Notes: generated by a model not told the origin, from the sequence alone. Counted from the stretch's first letter, positions 1-6,097 are shown. The stretch is DNA of 9,198 nucleotides from Gemmatimonadota bacterium (GCA_026706505.1 JAPOYQ010000798.1:1-9198); one strand, 5' to 3'. A program made the numbers and translations.

Positions 1-90
1 GATGAAGCTCTCGTCGGTGATGTCGGTCCGGAAGTGCTTGGCCATCTTGTAGCGCCAACCTCGACGCGCCCGAGTCTTCTCACCCGGGCG
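1..90 (-). mobile_element. IS1634-like transposase fragment, runs off the left edge
   Basis: Read on the minus strand, one frame gives RPGEKTRARRGWRYKM followed by AKHFRTDITDESFI up to the window edge. This resembles the internal stretch of IS1634/IS4-type transposases, where a Lys-His-Phe plus Ile-Thr-Asp segment precedes the catalytic-core part of the protein. The frame has no stop for at least 90 bases further upstream (to about 180), but the residues there look low-complexity and unlike a transposase. I therefore place the recognisable end near 90. The remainder would lie outside the window. ATG codons exist in this frame (for example at 45-43), but the similarity extends past them, so a 5'-truncated copy is more likely than a true start. 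The assignment rests on a short motif remembered from the family. Confidence 0.42.
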
Positions 91-109
91 ATATCGGAGT
101 CGGTCCCCA

Positions 110-145
110 CCTCTTTTCGGGCGAGGTGAGTCCGCCTCTTTTCGG
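110..145. repeat. Short direct repeat cctcttttcgg
   Basis: An 11-bp word occurs at 110-120 and again at 135-145, 25 bp apart. A second word, atatcgga, occurs on both sides of this stretch (91-98 and 155-162). The repeats sit where the transposase-like frame stops looking like a transposase, so they may mark a rearranged element end. Chance is possible at this length. Confidence 0.35.
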
Positions 146-280
146 CGCCTACCAATATCGGAAGGGACAAGGGTGCGCAATCTGTGGCAAGCTTCTGGAT
201 CGTGCGATTCTCGCCAGTGCACAGGTTTTGCAACCGTGGGAACGGTAGCTTGCTATGGCCCACAGGGCCATCGGCCCGCT

Positions 281-291
281 GGAGGTGGAGG
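281..291 (+). promoter_or_regulatory. Ribosome binding site that fixes the start of the ankyrin protein
   Basis: A strong Shine-Dalgarno run, ggaggtggagg, lies immediately upstream of ATG 292. Its GGAGG core (281-285) leaves a 6-base spacing. It supports starting at 292 rather than at ATG 184, which has no comparable site and would bury the signal peptide behind 36 extra residues. Confidence 0.7.
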
Positions 292-2619
292 ATGGTGCGG
301 TCTCGATACTACTTTACTGGGAAGATCACTGCTTTCCTCACGATCGTGTTGGCGGTGTTGGCCTTCCTAGCGACGAGCGAACCCGCGGCTGTCAGCCTCG
401 AGCCCACGCTCCGGACAACCTTCTCGACGGCTTCGGAGCGGCATGTGCCTAGCCTCCGGGTCGCGCAGTCCACGGTAGCCTATGCCCCGAGCGCGTTGCT
501 AGGTGCTCAGGATGCGCGGGCGCTCGAAGAGGCGCTGGGCCTCGATCGACCGACGCGACGCCTGATCCAGGAGGGATTGCGGAACGAGGGTTTCGACCCC
601 GGTTTCCCGGACGGCCTGTTCGGCCCTCGCACGCGAGCCGCAATTCGGCGCTGGCAGGAATCCCGGGGGCAGCGGTCGACTGGGTACCTCGACAGCGTCG
701 GGGTCGCGGTCCTCCGAACGGCAGGCGCACCGCGCCCGACGGTGTCGGCAGTCCCTTCGCCGCCGCTGCCGTCGAGCGTCGATCCCGCCGACGATGTTCG
801 GCTTTCGACCACGAACCCCGCAGCGCGAGTGATGGTGGAATGCGACGGGTGGAACACGCAGGCCTTCTTCGAGACGGCGACGGTGGGAACCGTGAACGGG
901 TGCCTGGCTGGAGGCATGGACGAGGAGGCTCGGACTGACGATGGTCACACCCCCTTACACCACGCCGCAGTGTTCAACCGAAATCCGGCCGTGATCGAAG
1001 CACTGCTGGCCGCCGGTGCGGAGGTGGAGGCCCGGGACGAGAGCGGCTGGAGCCCTCTGCATGGGGCCGCCGCCAACACAGAGAATCCGGCTGTGATCGA
1101 CACGTTGCTAGCCGCGGGTGCGCGATTGGAGGCGCAGCTAGAGACCGACGGCCGTGAGACCCCATTAGCTCTGGCGGTATTGAACAACGAGCACGTGGCC
1201 GTTCTTGAGGCCTTGCTGGCGGCTGGCGCCGACCGAGGGTGGCGGGCGAGCGATGGCCGAACTCTCCTGCATCTGGCGGCCCAGAACAACGACACCCCGG
1301 CCGTGATCGAAGCACTGCTGGCTGCCGGTGCGGAGGTGGAGGCCCGGGACGAGAGGGGCCGGAGCCCTCTGCGTGGGGCCGCCGCCAACACAGAGAATCC
1401 GGCTGTGATCGACACGTTGCTAGCGGCCGGGGCCGATCTCGCGGCGCGGGATGAGAACGACTGGACGCCTCTACACTCCGCTGCCCTTTTGAACCCGAAC
1501 CCGGCCGTGATCGAGGTTTTGGTGGCGGCGGGGGCCAATGTGAACGCTCCAAGTGATGCTCCAGAAGCAGAAACGTTGGACGGGTCGCCCCTGCACTTGG
1601 CGGCCGCGCGCAACGCCCCGGCGGTTATCGAGGTTCTGCTGACCGCGGGAGCCAACCCCAGGGCGCTGTGGGGTGACAATGGCGACACGCTTCTGCATCT
1701 AGCGGCCGCGGAGAACGACGAGCCGGCTGTCATCGACACCTTGCTCGCCCTTGGATTTGACCTGGAGGCCCGTGACCGCAACGGCGGAACACCCCTGCAT
1801 GGCGCGGCCGAGCCGGCCGTCATCGAGGCCTTGATCGCCGCTGGTGCGAATCCGAATGCTCGACTTCGCAACGGTCGGACACCGCTGCATTTGTGGCGCG
1901 ATAAGGAGGAGATTGAGGCCTTGGTCGCGGGTGGTGCCAATCTGGAGGCGCGGGATGATTGGGGCGAAACGCCTTTGCACGCCGCGGCCGGGAGGTACCT
2001 TCAGAACACAGAGTCGATCCAAGCCTTGGTCGCCGCTGGTGCCAATCTGGAGGCGCGGGATGAAAAGGGTGACACGCCTCTGCATCATGCAGCGAGGTAT
2101 GACGGAATTGAGTTCTTGGCTGGCCGTGCAATTGAGTCCCTGCTGGATGCCGGTGCGAACCCAATGGCACGGAATGCCGCCGGCGAGTCGCCGTGGGACG
2201 TCGCGCAGGCGAATGACATGGTGAGGGATACGGACGGGTACTGGCGGCTGAACGACGCCCGATTCAACGCACCGAGACAGGAGTCAAGGCGTTCGGTGCC
2301 GCAGCCCAATCGCCGCCAAGCAGCTACCCCACAGCGGTCGGCACGACGAGGACCGGCTTGCGAGATTCCAGGCTTTCCGGCACTTTCCAATCTGCAGAAC
2401 CTCGGCCTGAACTGGTGCGGACCGAGCGTCGGTTTTCAGCGCCGCGCCTTCGCGCTGCAGGCCGCTGGGGCCTGGTGCGCGATAGACGGCGGCTCGTCTT
2501 CGACGCCGGACCAGATCAACGCGCGCCACCAGGAGATCAACGCGGCGTGCGACGCGCTCGATGCGCTAGCAGCGCAGGGAGGGCCGTCGTGTCGATGCCC
2601 GGCGGGGTACAGGCCATGA
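292..2619 (+). CDS. Exported peptidoglycan-binding / ankyrin-repeat protein
   Basis: This is a 775-residue protein if started at ATG 292. Residues 1-34 form a signal peptide or signal anchor: basic start MVRSRYYF, then a hydrophobic run ending AFLATSEPA. Residues about 75-141 match a PG_binding_1 domain, with the hallmark DGLFGPRTRAAIRRWQ. After a Pro-rich linker, residues about 187-640 hold roughly twelve ankyrin repeats with the TPLHxAA...AVIExLLAAGA pattern plus degenerate caps. Repeat lengths vary from about 30 to 40 residues. The C-terminal module (about 689-775) has six cysteines (690, 709, 729, 753, 767, 769) that could form disulfides in the periplasm. The domain order suggests a wall-associated scaffold binding other proteins; no catalytic domain is visible. 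An upstream in-frame ATG at 184 would give 811 residues but lacks a good ribosome site. Repeats 2-3 and 5-6 are near-identical at DNA level. Confidence 0.9.
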   Translation: MVRSRYYFTGKITAFLTIVLAVLAFLATSEPAAVSLEPTLRTTFSTASERHVPSLRVAQSTVAYAPSALLGAQDARALEEALGLDRPTRRLIQEGLRNEGFDPGFPDGLFGPRTRAAIRRWQESRGQRSTGYLDSVGVAVLRTAGAPRPTVSAVPSPPLPSSVDPADDVRLSTTNPAARVMVECDGWNTQAFFETATVGTVNGCLAGGMDEEARTDDGHTPLHHAAVFNRNPAVIEALLAAGAEVEARDESGWSPLHGAAANTENPAVIDTLLAAGARLEAQLETDGRETPLALAVLNNEHVAVLEALLAAGADRGWRASDGRTLLHLAAQNNDTPAVIEALLAAGAEVEARDERGRSPLRGAAANTENPAVIDTLLAAGADLAARDENDWTPLHSAALLNPNPAVIEVLVAAGANVNAPSDAPEAETLDGSPLHLAAARNAPAVIEVLLTAGANPRALWGDNGDTLLHLAAAENDEPAVIDTLLALGFDLEARDRNGGTPLHGAAEPAVIEALIAAGANPNARLRNGRTPLHLWRDKEEIEALVAGGANLEARDDWGETPLHAAAGRYLQNTESIQALVAAGANLEARDEKGDTPLHHAARYDGIEFLAGRAIESLLDAGANPMARNAAGESPWDVAQANDMVRDTDGYWRLNDARFNAPRQESRRSVPQPNRRQAATPQRSARRGPACEIPGFPALSNLQNLGLNWCGPSVGFQRRAFALQAAGAWCAIDGGSSSTPDQINARHQEINAACDALDALAAQGGPSCRCPAGYRP
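985..1112 (+). repeat. Intragenic direct repeat, copy A (128 bp)
   Basis: This stretch recurs at 1297-1424, 312 bp (104 codons) downstream, with 4 mismatches by eye. It encodes most of two ankyrin repeats (PAVIEALLAAGAEVEARDE and the following AAANTENPAVIDTLLA). Sequence between and beyond the copies diverges, so it is not a simple clean tandem array. Recent duplication or gene conversion within the ankyrin block explains it. Confidence 0.92.
1297..1424 (+). repeat. Intragenic direct repeat, copy B (128 bp)
   Basis: Second copy of the block at 985-1112. The differences are one silent change (ctggcc to ctggct) and three changes that alter residues: Ser-Gly-Trp becomes Arg-Gly-Arg, and His becomes Arg in the LHGAA motif. 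That His lies in the conserved TPLH turn of the ankyrin fold, so copy B looks slightly degraded. Confidence 0.92.
1932..2063 (+). repeat. Second ankyrin repeat pair with 27 bp identity
   Basis: The 27 bases at 1932-1958 and 2037-2063 are identical and 105 bp (35 codons) apart. They encode GANLEARD in consecutive ankyrin repeats. This is a younger single-repeat duplication, or conversion, than the general repeat background. Confidence 0.85.
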
Positions 2620-2745
2620 ACCGGCCGACTCGGCAAGGCGTCCGATAATGCGACCTTACGTTAACTTACAGGCTGTGGTGAAACGACCAGCCCACGGTCA
2701 GCGTTCATTGGTTGTTGGAGCCCTCCATTTCGAAGACGACGAAGA

Positions 2746-3783
2746 ATGTTGAGAGTCGCAGCCTTGACGTTCGCCATTCTTGCCGTCGCTGCCACCGCAG
2801 CGGCTCAATTAGAGACCACGCATTTCGACACCACGCCACTTCGGGACGGAAACAGGTTCGTACTCGGAGGGGGTATTGTTGACTATGCCACCAGCTTGCC
2901 AGAAGCGGAAGAGAAGGGCATTGCATTTGAGGTGCAGGCTTCTGGGGACTTACCGTTGTGGGGACTCGACAAGGTGCGTAGACTCGCATCCAACGAAACG
3001 CGGCTTGCTGACCGAACGCGTCACTGGGCAACCCAAGGCTACGCGACTGTAACAACACGTATCCGGATGCTCAGTGCTGATTCGGCGCCGGTTCCACCAC
3101 CGTCCTTCATGCCTCGGTTCACCATACAGCGCATCGGCTTTCGGCAGAAGTCGGCCAAGGCCGCCGACATGCTGATACTGAACTTCGTGCCATTTGCCCA
3201 CCACTCTAACGGGCAAACCGGATGCCCATTGGAGGTGCAGGAGGGAGACGATTGTAAGCCTCAAGTGTCCGCGAACCATGCTATATACGCCATTAATACT
3301 GAGGATGGGAACTTCTCCACTCACTATGTTGAGATTGGTGCGTGCCATCGCTCTATCGGCTTGCGCGCGGACGATGGCCAGATCACAACTGAGGTTACTT
3401 ACGGTGGCGCACTTGAGCAGCATATCTACGGATTTGACGGTGCGAAGGGTACGTTGTCGGACGAACTGGCTGGTCGCTACGGCACAACACGGCTGCGAGC
3501 CATGGCCGGTGTGGTGTGGCACTTCAGGGACATTTTGGACCGTTTAGAAATGCGGTTTTCGGGTCAGCGAATTGTCGGCCAAGACATCAAACCCAAGCGC
3601 GTAGGCCAGTTTGAGGCTCTCCTGCACTTTGGGTGTTGGAAAGACATGGGACTCTTCTACAGGGTTTACTCGGGGCCAGACTACTATAACGTGAACTTTG
3701 AGACCCACATGCTACGAGCCGAATTCGGCGCGGCCTTCAACTGGGGAGGCAGCGATAAGAGAGGATTGCCTAGCCCGTTCTAA
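2746..3783 (+). CDS. Outer-membrane phospholipase A-like beta-barrel protein (PldA/OMPLA-like)
   Basis: 345 residues. Residues 1-20 form a signal peptide ending AATAAA before Gln21. Residues 152-156 read H-H-S-N-G, matching the catalytic His-x-Ser-Asn-Gly of E. coli OMPLA (His142, Ser144). The C-terminus also matches OMPLA: FYRVYSGPDYYNVNF near 304-318, then alternating hydrophobic residues (MLRAEFGAAF), like the last strands of that barrel. The known enzyme hydrolyses acyl chains of phospholipids in the outer leaflet. The third catalytic residue (Asn156 in E. coli) lies 12 positions after Ser there. Here the best candidate is Asn189 (GNFSTHY), 35 positions after Ser154, because an insertion with Cys160 and Cys170 intervenes. 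This makes it a divergent member, and activity is unproven. It has its own 126-bp upstream gap and visibly lower GC than its left neighbour. Confidence 0.68.
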   Translation: MLRVAALTFAILAVAATAAAQLETTHFDTTPLRDGNRFVLGGGIVDYATSLPEAEEKGIAFEVQASGDLPLWGLDKVRRLASNETRLADRTRHWATQGYATVTTRIRMLSADSAPVPPPSFMPRFTIQRIGFRQKSAKAADMLILNFVPFAHHSNGQTGCPLEVQEGDDCKPQVSANHAIYAINTEDGNFSTHYVEIGACHRSIGLRADDGQITTEVTYGGALEQHIYGFDGAKGTLSDELAGRYGTTRLRAMAGVVWHFRDILDRLEMRFSGQRIVGQDIKPKRVGQFEALLHFGCWKDMGLFYRVYSGPDYYNVNFETHMLRAEFGAAFNWGGSDKRGLPSPF

Positions 3784-4072
3784 TGCCGTGCCCGCGGCGC
3801 CTGCGAGTAGAAGAGGCTGAGGGATTTCCGGATGGCACCGACGGCGTAGGCGGATTGACGCTACAGATCGGCGACGGGGAGGCCTCGAAGCGACGCGGGC
3901 CCGAAATCTGATCTCGAACCGCGGCCGCCGTTGAGTTGTCGAATATGGTTCCGGGCCGAAACGCCGATCGCGCTCCCACCGTACTGTTCTCGCCGCGGGG
4001 TCGGATAACGCGCGATCGGTAAACGCGTCCCGCGGCGCGAGACTGGCAGCCGATGCCGGAGAGTTCGACGCG
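3784..4072. other. Gene-free stretch between the PldA-like gene and the methyltransferase remnant
   Basis: These 289 GC-rich bases show no reading frame with recognisable protein features on either strand. Minus-strand frames are open for part of the way but read as Arg/Pro/Ser-rich shadow sequence. I see no terminator hairpin with a T-run after the stop at 3783. It lies directly downstream of the decayed minus-strand methyltransferase end. Confidence 0.5.
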
Positions 4073-4545
4073 TCACCCGTCGTTGAACACCGGCAGCTCG
4101 CGCAGGGCATCGTCGTCGCTGATGTCGGCCGGCCAGCCGTAGGCGGCCGCGACGACGGCATCGAGCACCGCGTGCTCGTCCGCGAGCCACTGCGGGCGTT
4201 TGTAGAGGTTCGTCAGCGTGCGCTTCCGGAGCGCCTTCTCGGCGTCCTCGCAACCGGGGCACGGGACGCCGCGGGTGTCCGGGAGCCGGCTCGTCCACCC
4301 AGTCGACCCATTCGGGCGGGTTGAGCCACCGGTCCCACGCAGCTCGACTAGCCACCGTGCGGCCTCGGCGACGGCGAATCGCTCGTGGGTCGGCCGCGTA
4401 GCTGTCGACCTGTACGTTCGGCGTCCGGCCGGCCGGGAACGGGAACGTCTGGAACGTCGTACTCGGCGTGTAGCGTGGGAGGTTGCCCTTCCCGGAGCCA
4501 CGTGCAGAGCCTGAGCGACCAGAGCTCGTGGAACCCAAGCGCATC
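4073..4545 (-). pseudogene. Decayed C-terminus of an MmeI/YeeA-type DNA methyltransferase
   Basis: Read right to left on the minus strand, family-like peptides appear in order but in changing frames. FHELWSLRLCTW (from 4533) is in one frame. GKGNLPRYTPSTTFQTFPFP and later YAADPRAI are in a second. AVAEAARWLVELR is in a third. DRWLNPPEWVDWVDEP is back in the second. CEDAEKALRKRTLTNLYK through AAYGWPADISDDDALRELP is in the third again, ending at TGA 4075-4073. Shifts fall near 4490-4500, 4376-4380, 4334-4340 and 4250-4256. The order and motifs match the extreme C-terminus of large class I SAM-dependent methyltransferases of the fused type IIL restriction-modification kind, which are usually around 900 residues or more. 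Only about 155 residues remain and the catalytic NPPY region is absent. Upstream of 4545 the sequence stops resembling the family. Confidence 0.82.
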
Positions 4546-4619
4546 TGGCGGGAGGCCAGCCCCGCCGGAAGCGGTGATGAACCCGGTTCTTCGGAACTGT
4601 CCTTCAGGAATGCCTCTGG

Positions 4620-4649
4620 TTGACAGGCACGTAGCCTGCGGGCTACTTT
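4620..4649 (+). promoter_or_regulatory. Probable promoter with palindromic operator for the toxin-antitoxin operon
   Basis: A perfect TTGACA (4620-4625) is followed after 18 bp by TACTTT (4644-4649), which keeps the three most conserved -10 bases. Between and overlapping them lies a perfect inverted repeat, gtagcc-tgcg-ggctac (4631-4646). Placement inside the promoter fits autorepression by the HTH antitoxin, which is the rule for this class of module. A further match in inverted orientation, cgcaggctacg (4698-4708), lies inside the toxin gene and is the reverse complement of 4630-4640. The predicted transcription start would be at or next to the toxin start codon. Confidence 0.5.
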
Positions 4650-4652
4650 CTG

Positions 4653-4946
4653 GTGTTGGTTGAAGTCCGCACCACGGCGATCTTCGACCGATGGCTGCGC
4701 AGGCTACGCGATGATCGTGCCCGTGCCCGCGTGCTGCATCGGGTTGATCGGCTTGTGGCCGGAAACCCGGGTGACGTCAGGTCGGTGGGTGAGGGTGTTT
4801 TGGAGATGCGGATCGACCACGGCCCAGGTTATCGGGTCTATTTCACGCAGCAGGGATCCACCGTCTTCCTGTTGCTGGTTGGTGGTGACAAGCGCACCCA
4901 GCGGGCGGATATCGTCACAGCTCTGCGTCTGGCGCGGAGCCTCTAG
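4653..4946 (+). CDS. Type II toxin, HI1419/HigB-like addiction module killer protein
   Basis: 97 residues, a normal length for the TIGR02683/Gp49 (RelE superfamily) toxins. These are ribosome-dependent mRNA endonucleases neutralised by a cognate HTH antitoxin. The diagnostic core is present: FDRWLRRLRDDRARARV near the start, LEMRIDHGPGYRVYF (about 50-64), then LLLVGGDKRTQRADI (about 73-87). The frame begins at GTG 4653 with TTG 4656 next; an in-frame TAG at 4632-4634 rules out anything longer with a usual start codon. Family members usually begin about there (V-E-V-R-T-T). No Shine-Dalgarno is visible and the promoter sits just upstream, so leaderless translation is possible. The antitoxin follows after 12 bp in the same operon. 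It appears intact. Confidence 0.9.
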   Translation: MLVEVRTTAIFDRWLRRLRDDRARARVLHRVDRLVAGNPGDVRSVGEGVLEMRIDHGPGYRVYFTQQGSTVFLLLVGGDKRTQRADIVTALRLARSL

Positions 4947-4958
4947 GGAGGCTCATTC

Positions 4959-5300
4959 ATGACCAAGACGGTCACGTTCCCGTACGACGTCGCTGAGTAC
5001 CTCGATACTCCGGAGCGGATGGCGGCGTACCTCGAGGTTACTCTTGAGGAAGCGGACGGTGACGCTGCGCTGGTTGCCAAGGCGCTCGGCAATATCGCCC
5101 GTGCCCGCGGTATGGCGCAGGTAGCGAGCGATACTGGTCTGTCCCGCGAGAGCCTTTACAAGGCCCTCTCGGGTGACCGTGTTCCGAGCCTCGACACCGT
5201 TCTTCGCGTTGTTGCTGCCCTTGGCATCAGGTTGCGTGCGGAGGCCTCTCCGCAGTCGACCGAAGCGAGACGTTCGGTCGGCCCCGCGTTGCGGGGATGA
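4959..5300 (+). CDS. Type II antitoxin, HI1420/HigA-like HTH protein
   Basis: 113 residues of the TIGR02684 addiction-module antidote family. The N-terminal third (YDVAEYLDTPERMAAYLEV) is the toxin-contacting part typical of the family. Residues about 51-92 form a Cro/C1-type helix-turn-helix (MAQVASDTGLSRESLYKAL, then PSLDTVLRVVAALGI). It should bind and neutralise the upstream toxin and repress the shared promoter. AGGGAGG at 4945-4951 leaves a 7-base spacing to ATG 4959. The family usually ends soon after GIRLRAE. Here about 17 extra residues (ending SVGPALRG) run into the CRISPR-like repeat at 5277, whose bases supply the TGA stop. This suggests the original 3' end was lost when that sequence arrived, or that the extension is harmless read-through. 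Confidence 0.92.
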   Translation: MTKTVTFPYDVAEYLDTPERMAAYLEVTLEEADGDAALVAKALGNIARARGMAQVASDTGLSRESLYKALSGDRVPSLDTVLRVVAALGIRLRAEASPQSTEARRSVGPALRG

Positions 5301-5364
5301 AGCCTGCTGCACCGGATGGGGCCGGTCCAAGCGGAGGTCGGCCCCGCGGATGCGGGAATAGTCA
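5277..5364 (+). CRISPR. Two type I-E-like CRISPR repeats with one spacer-length gap (remnant)
   Basis: Both repeat units begin with the same 12 bases, gtcggccccgcg, at 5277 and 5337. Each continues with a GCGGG arm that closes a palindrome (CCCCGC-gtt-GCGGGG in the first). The first then reads atgaa, as in many type I-E repeats of the GTCGGCCCCGC...GCGGGGATGA kind; the second is diverged (aatagt). The 60-bp period equals a 28-base repeat plus about 32 bases, standard for type I-E. The spacer would be about 5305-5336. No third unit is seen near 5397 and no cas gene is in the window. One base is missing in the loop of the first unit. It could alternatively be a pair of unrelated palindromes, so I call it a probable remnant. 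Confidence 0.45.
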
Positions 5365-5656
5365 GATCGCGCCTTCGGCCGGACGCCAGTCTGGTTCGAC
5401 GTCCTGTTGGACGTGTCGCCGGCGCGGCTGACAACGGTCGATCGGTAAATCGGCCGGTGGTGCTGAAGTGCCACCTCGCAGCACACGAGCCTTGCGAGCC
5501 CCGCGACCGCGGCGACGGCGGTCGCGCACGACGAGCGTTGGGTCGCGGCCAGTCCGTAGGGTCAGCTACCGCCTGCGGCGCTTGGTTTAGCGCGACCGGG
5601 CCCTTCAAGAAGGCGGGGCGGTTGTTCTGAGCGCCCGTGCTATGCTCCCAGGTTAG
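5365..5656. other. Gene-free GC-rich stretch with two hairpins
   Basis: No convincing reading frame is visible. Two perfect inverted repeats occur. ACGTCC-tgtt-GGACGT lies at 5399-5414. A 9-bp stem at 5502-5526 (CGCGACCGC pairing with GCGGTCGCG around a 7-base loop) is the second. Neither is followed by a T-run, so they are not typical intrinsic terminators. Confidence 0.5.
5638..5646 (+). promoter_or_regulatory. Possible extended -10 promoter element
   Basis: TGcTATGCT matches an extended -10 box just upstream of the small broken gene starting near 5657. No good -35 hexamer is found at 17 bp spacing, which extended -10 promoters can tolerate. Weak evidence on its own. Confidence 0.25.
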
Positions 5657-5970
5657 GTCGATGCGCGACACGCGTTCGCGAAGACGCTGGTTGACCGCGG
5701 CGGCGCGGGTTCTACTGCCGCCGTGGCCGGTGGCGAGGCGGCACGGGAGGACACGGTTGCCGGTCCGGTGGCGGCCCCCGAACCCCGGCCGACGCTCGTC
5801 GATGTGACCCGCAGTGCTGACGAGGCTCGGGCTTCGCCGTTTCGACCGAGCTCGACGCCAATCGGGTGACGCTCACCGAGGCGCTGCGGGCGTCCCGCGG
5901 CGGAGCGCGGGCGCGGGCGTTTTCGCTGGTGTTCTGCGACGGCCACGGCATCGAGATGGAACGCCGGTGA
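5657..5970 (+). pseudogene. Unrecognised small gene broken by one frameshift
   Basis: The frame from 5657 reads VDARHAFAKTLVDRGG through TLVDVTRSADEARA with strong G/C third-position preference. It then becomes poor and stops shortly after. Shifting frame near 5831-5834 restores coding-like sequence: FAVSTELDANRVTLTEALRA, then ARAFSLVFCDGHGIEMERR, ending at TGA 5968-5970. Together this gives about 105 residues that read as one protein, as if a single base had been lost. No family is recognised. No good start codon exists in the first frame: a TAG at 5654-5656 precedes it, and ATG 5661 is in another frame, so the 5' end may be damaged too. It may instead be chance openness in GC-rich DNA, but the continuity across one shift argues for a decayed gene. 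Confidence 0.4.
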
Positions 5971-6026
5971 ACTTACGTGATGCCGGCGGACGCCTGCCTT
6001 GAGCACGACTGTCGACGGGGCGCCAC

Positions 6027-6075
6027 GGAGACATCGCCGCCGTCGCACGCGTCCCGCACCCTCGGGGAGACATCG
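6027..6075. repeat. Direct repeat ggagacatcg upstream of the TIR gene
   Basis: A 10-bp word occurs at 6027-6036 and 6066-6075, 39 bp apart, just before the ribosome site of the TIR gene. It might be a pair of regulator sites. The length is near what chance allows. Confidence 0.3.
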
Positions 6076-6079
6076 AGTC

Positions 6080-6097
6080 AGAAGGGAATAGTCCTTG
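6080..6097 (+). promoter_or_regulatory. Ribosome binding site supporting a TTG start for the TIR gene
   Basis: AGAAGGGA at 6080-6087 lies 7 bases before TTG 6095. An in-frame TAG at 6089-6091 rules out any longer reading. The next candidate start, GTG 6125-6127, would cut into the first strand of the TIR fold, so TTG 6095 is preferred. Confidence 0.6.

Noticed and set aside
184..291. Upstream ATG 184 as start of the ankyrin protein
   Set aside because: It would place 36 residues before the signal peptide and lacks a ribosome site, while ATG 292 has ggaggtggagg just before it.
945..1940. Long open frame (331 codons) on the minus strand
   Set aside because: It is the antisense of the ankyrin repeats. 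It is Ala/Ser/Arg-rich with periodicity copied from the plus strand and has no features of its own.
3861..4544. Minus-strand frame of 227 codons as an intact gene
   Set aside because: Only two separate stretches resemble a methyltransferase. The rest is out-of-frame Arg-rich sequence, so it is part of the frameshifted relic.
4218..4663. Plus-strand frames of 92-98 codons across the methyltransferase relic
   Set aside because: They are opposite-strand shadows of the decayed methyltransferase with no recognisable motif.
4014..5449. gatcggtaaa at 4014-4023 and 5440-5449 as a paired attachment site
   Set aside because: Only 10 bp are identical and the surrounding bases do not match. There is no integrase nearby, so this is not enough for an att-site claim.
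5502..5526. 9-bp stem hairpin as an intrinsic terminator
   Set aside because: No T-run follows, and GC-rich DNA yields such stems often.
5156..5671. Minus-strand frame of 171 codons over the antitoxin end and CRISPR-like repeats
   Set aside because: Its peptide (IPASAGPT and PRNAGPTE) is the typical false translation of palindromic type I-E-like repeats.
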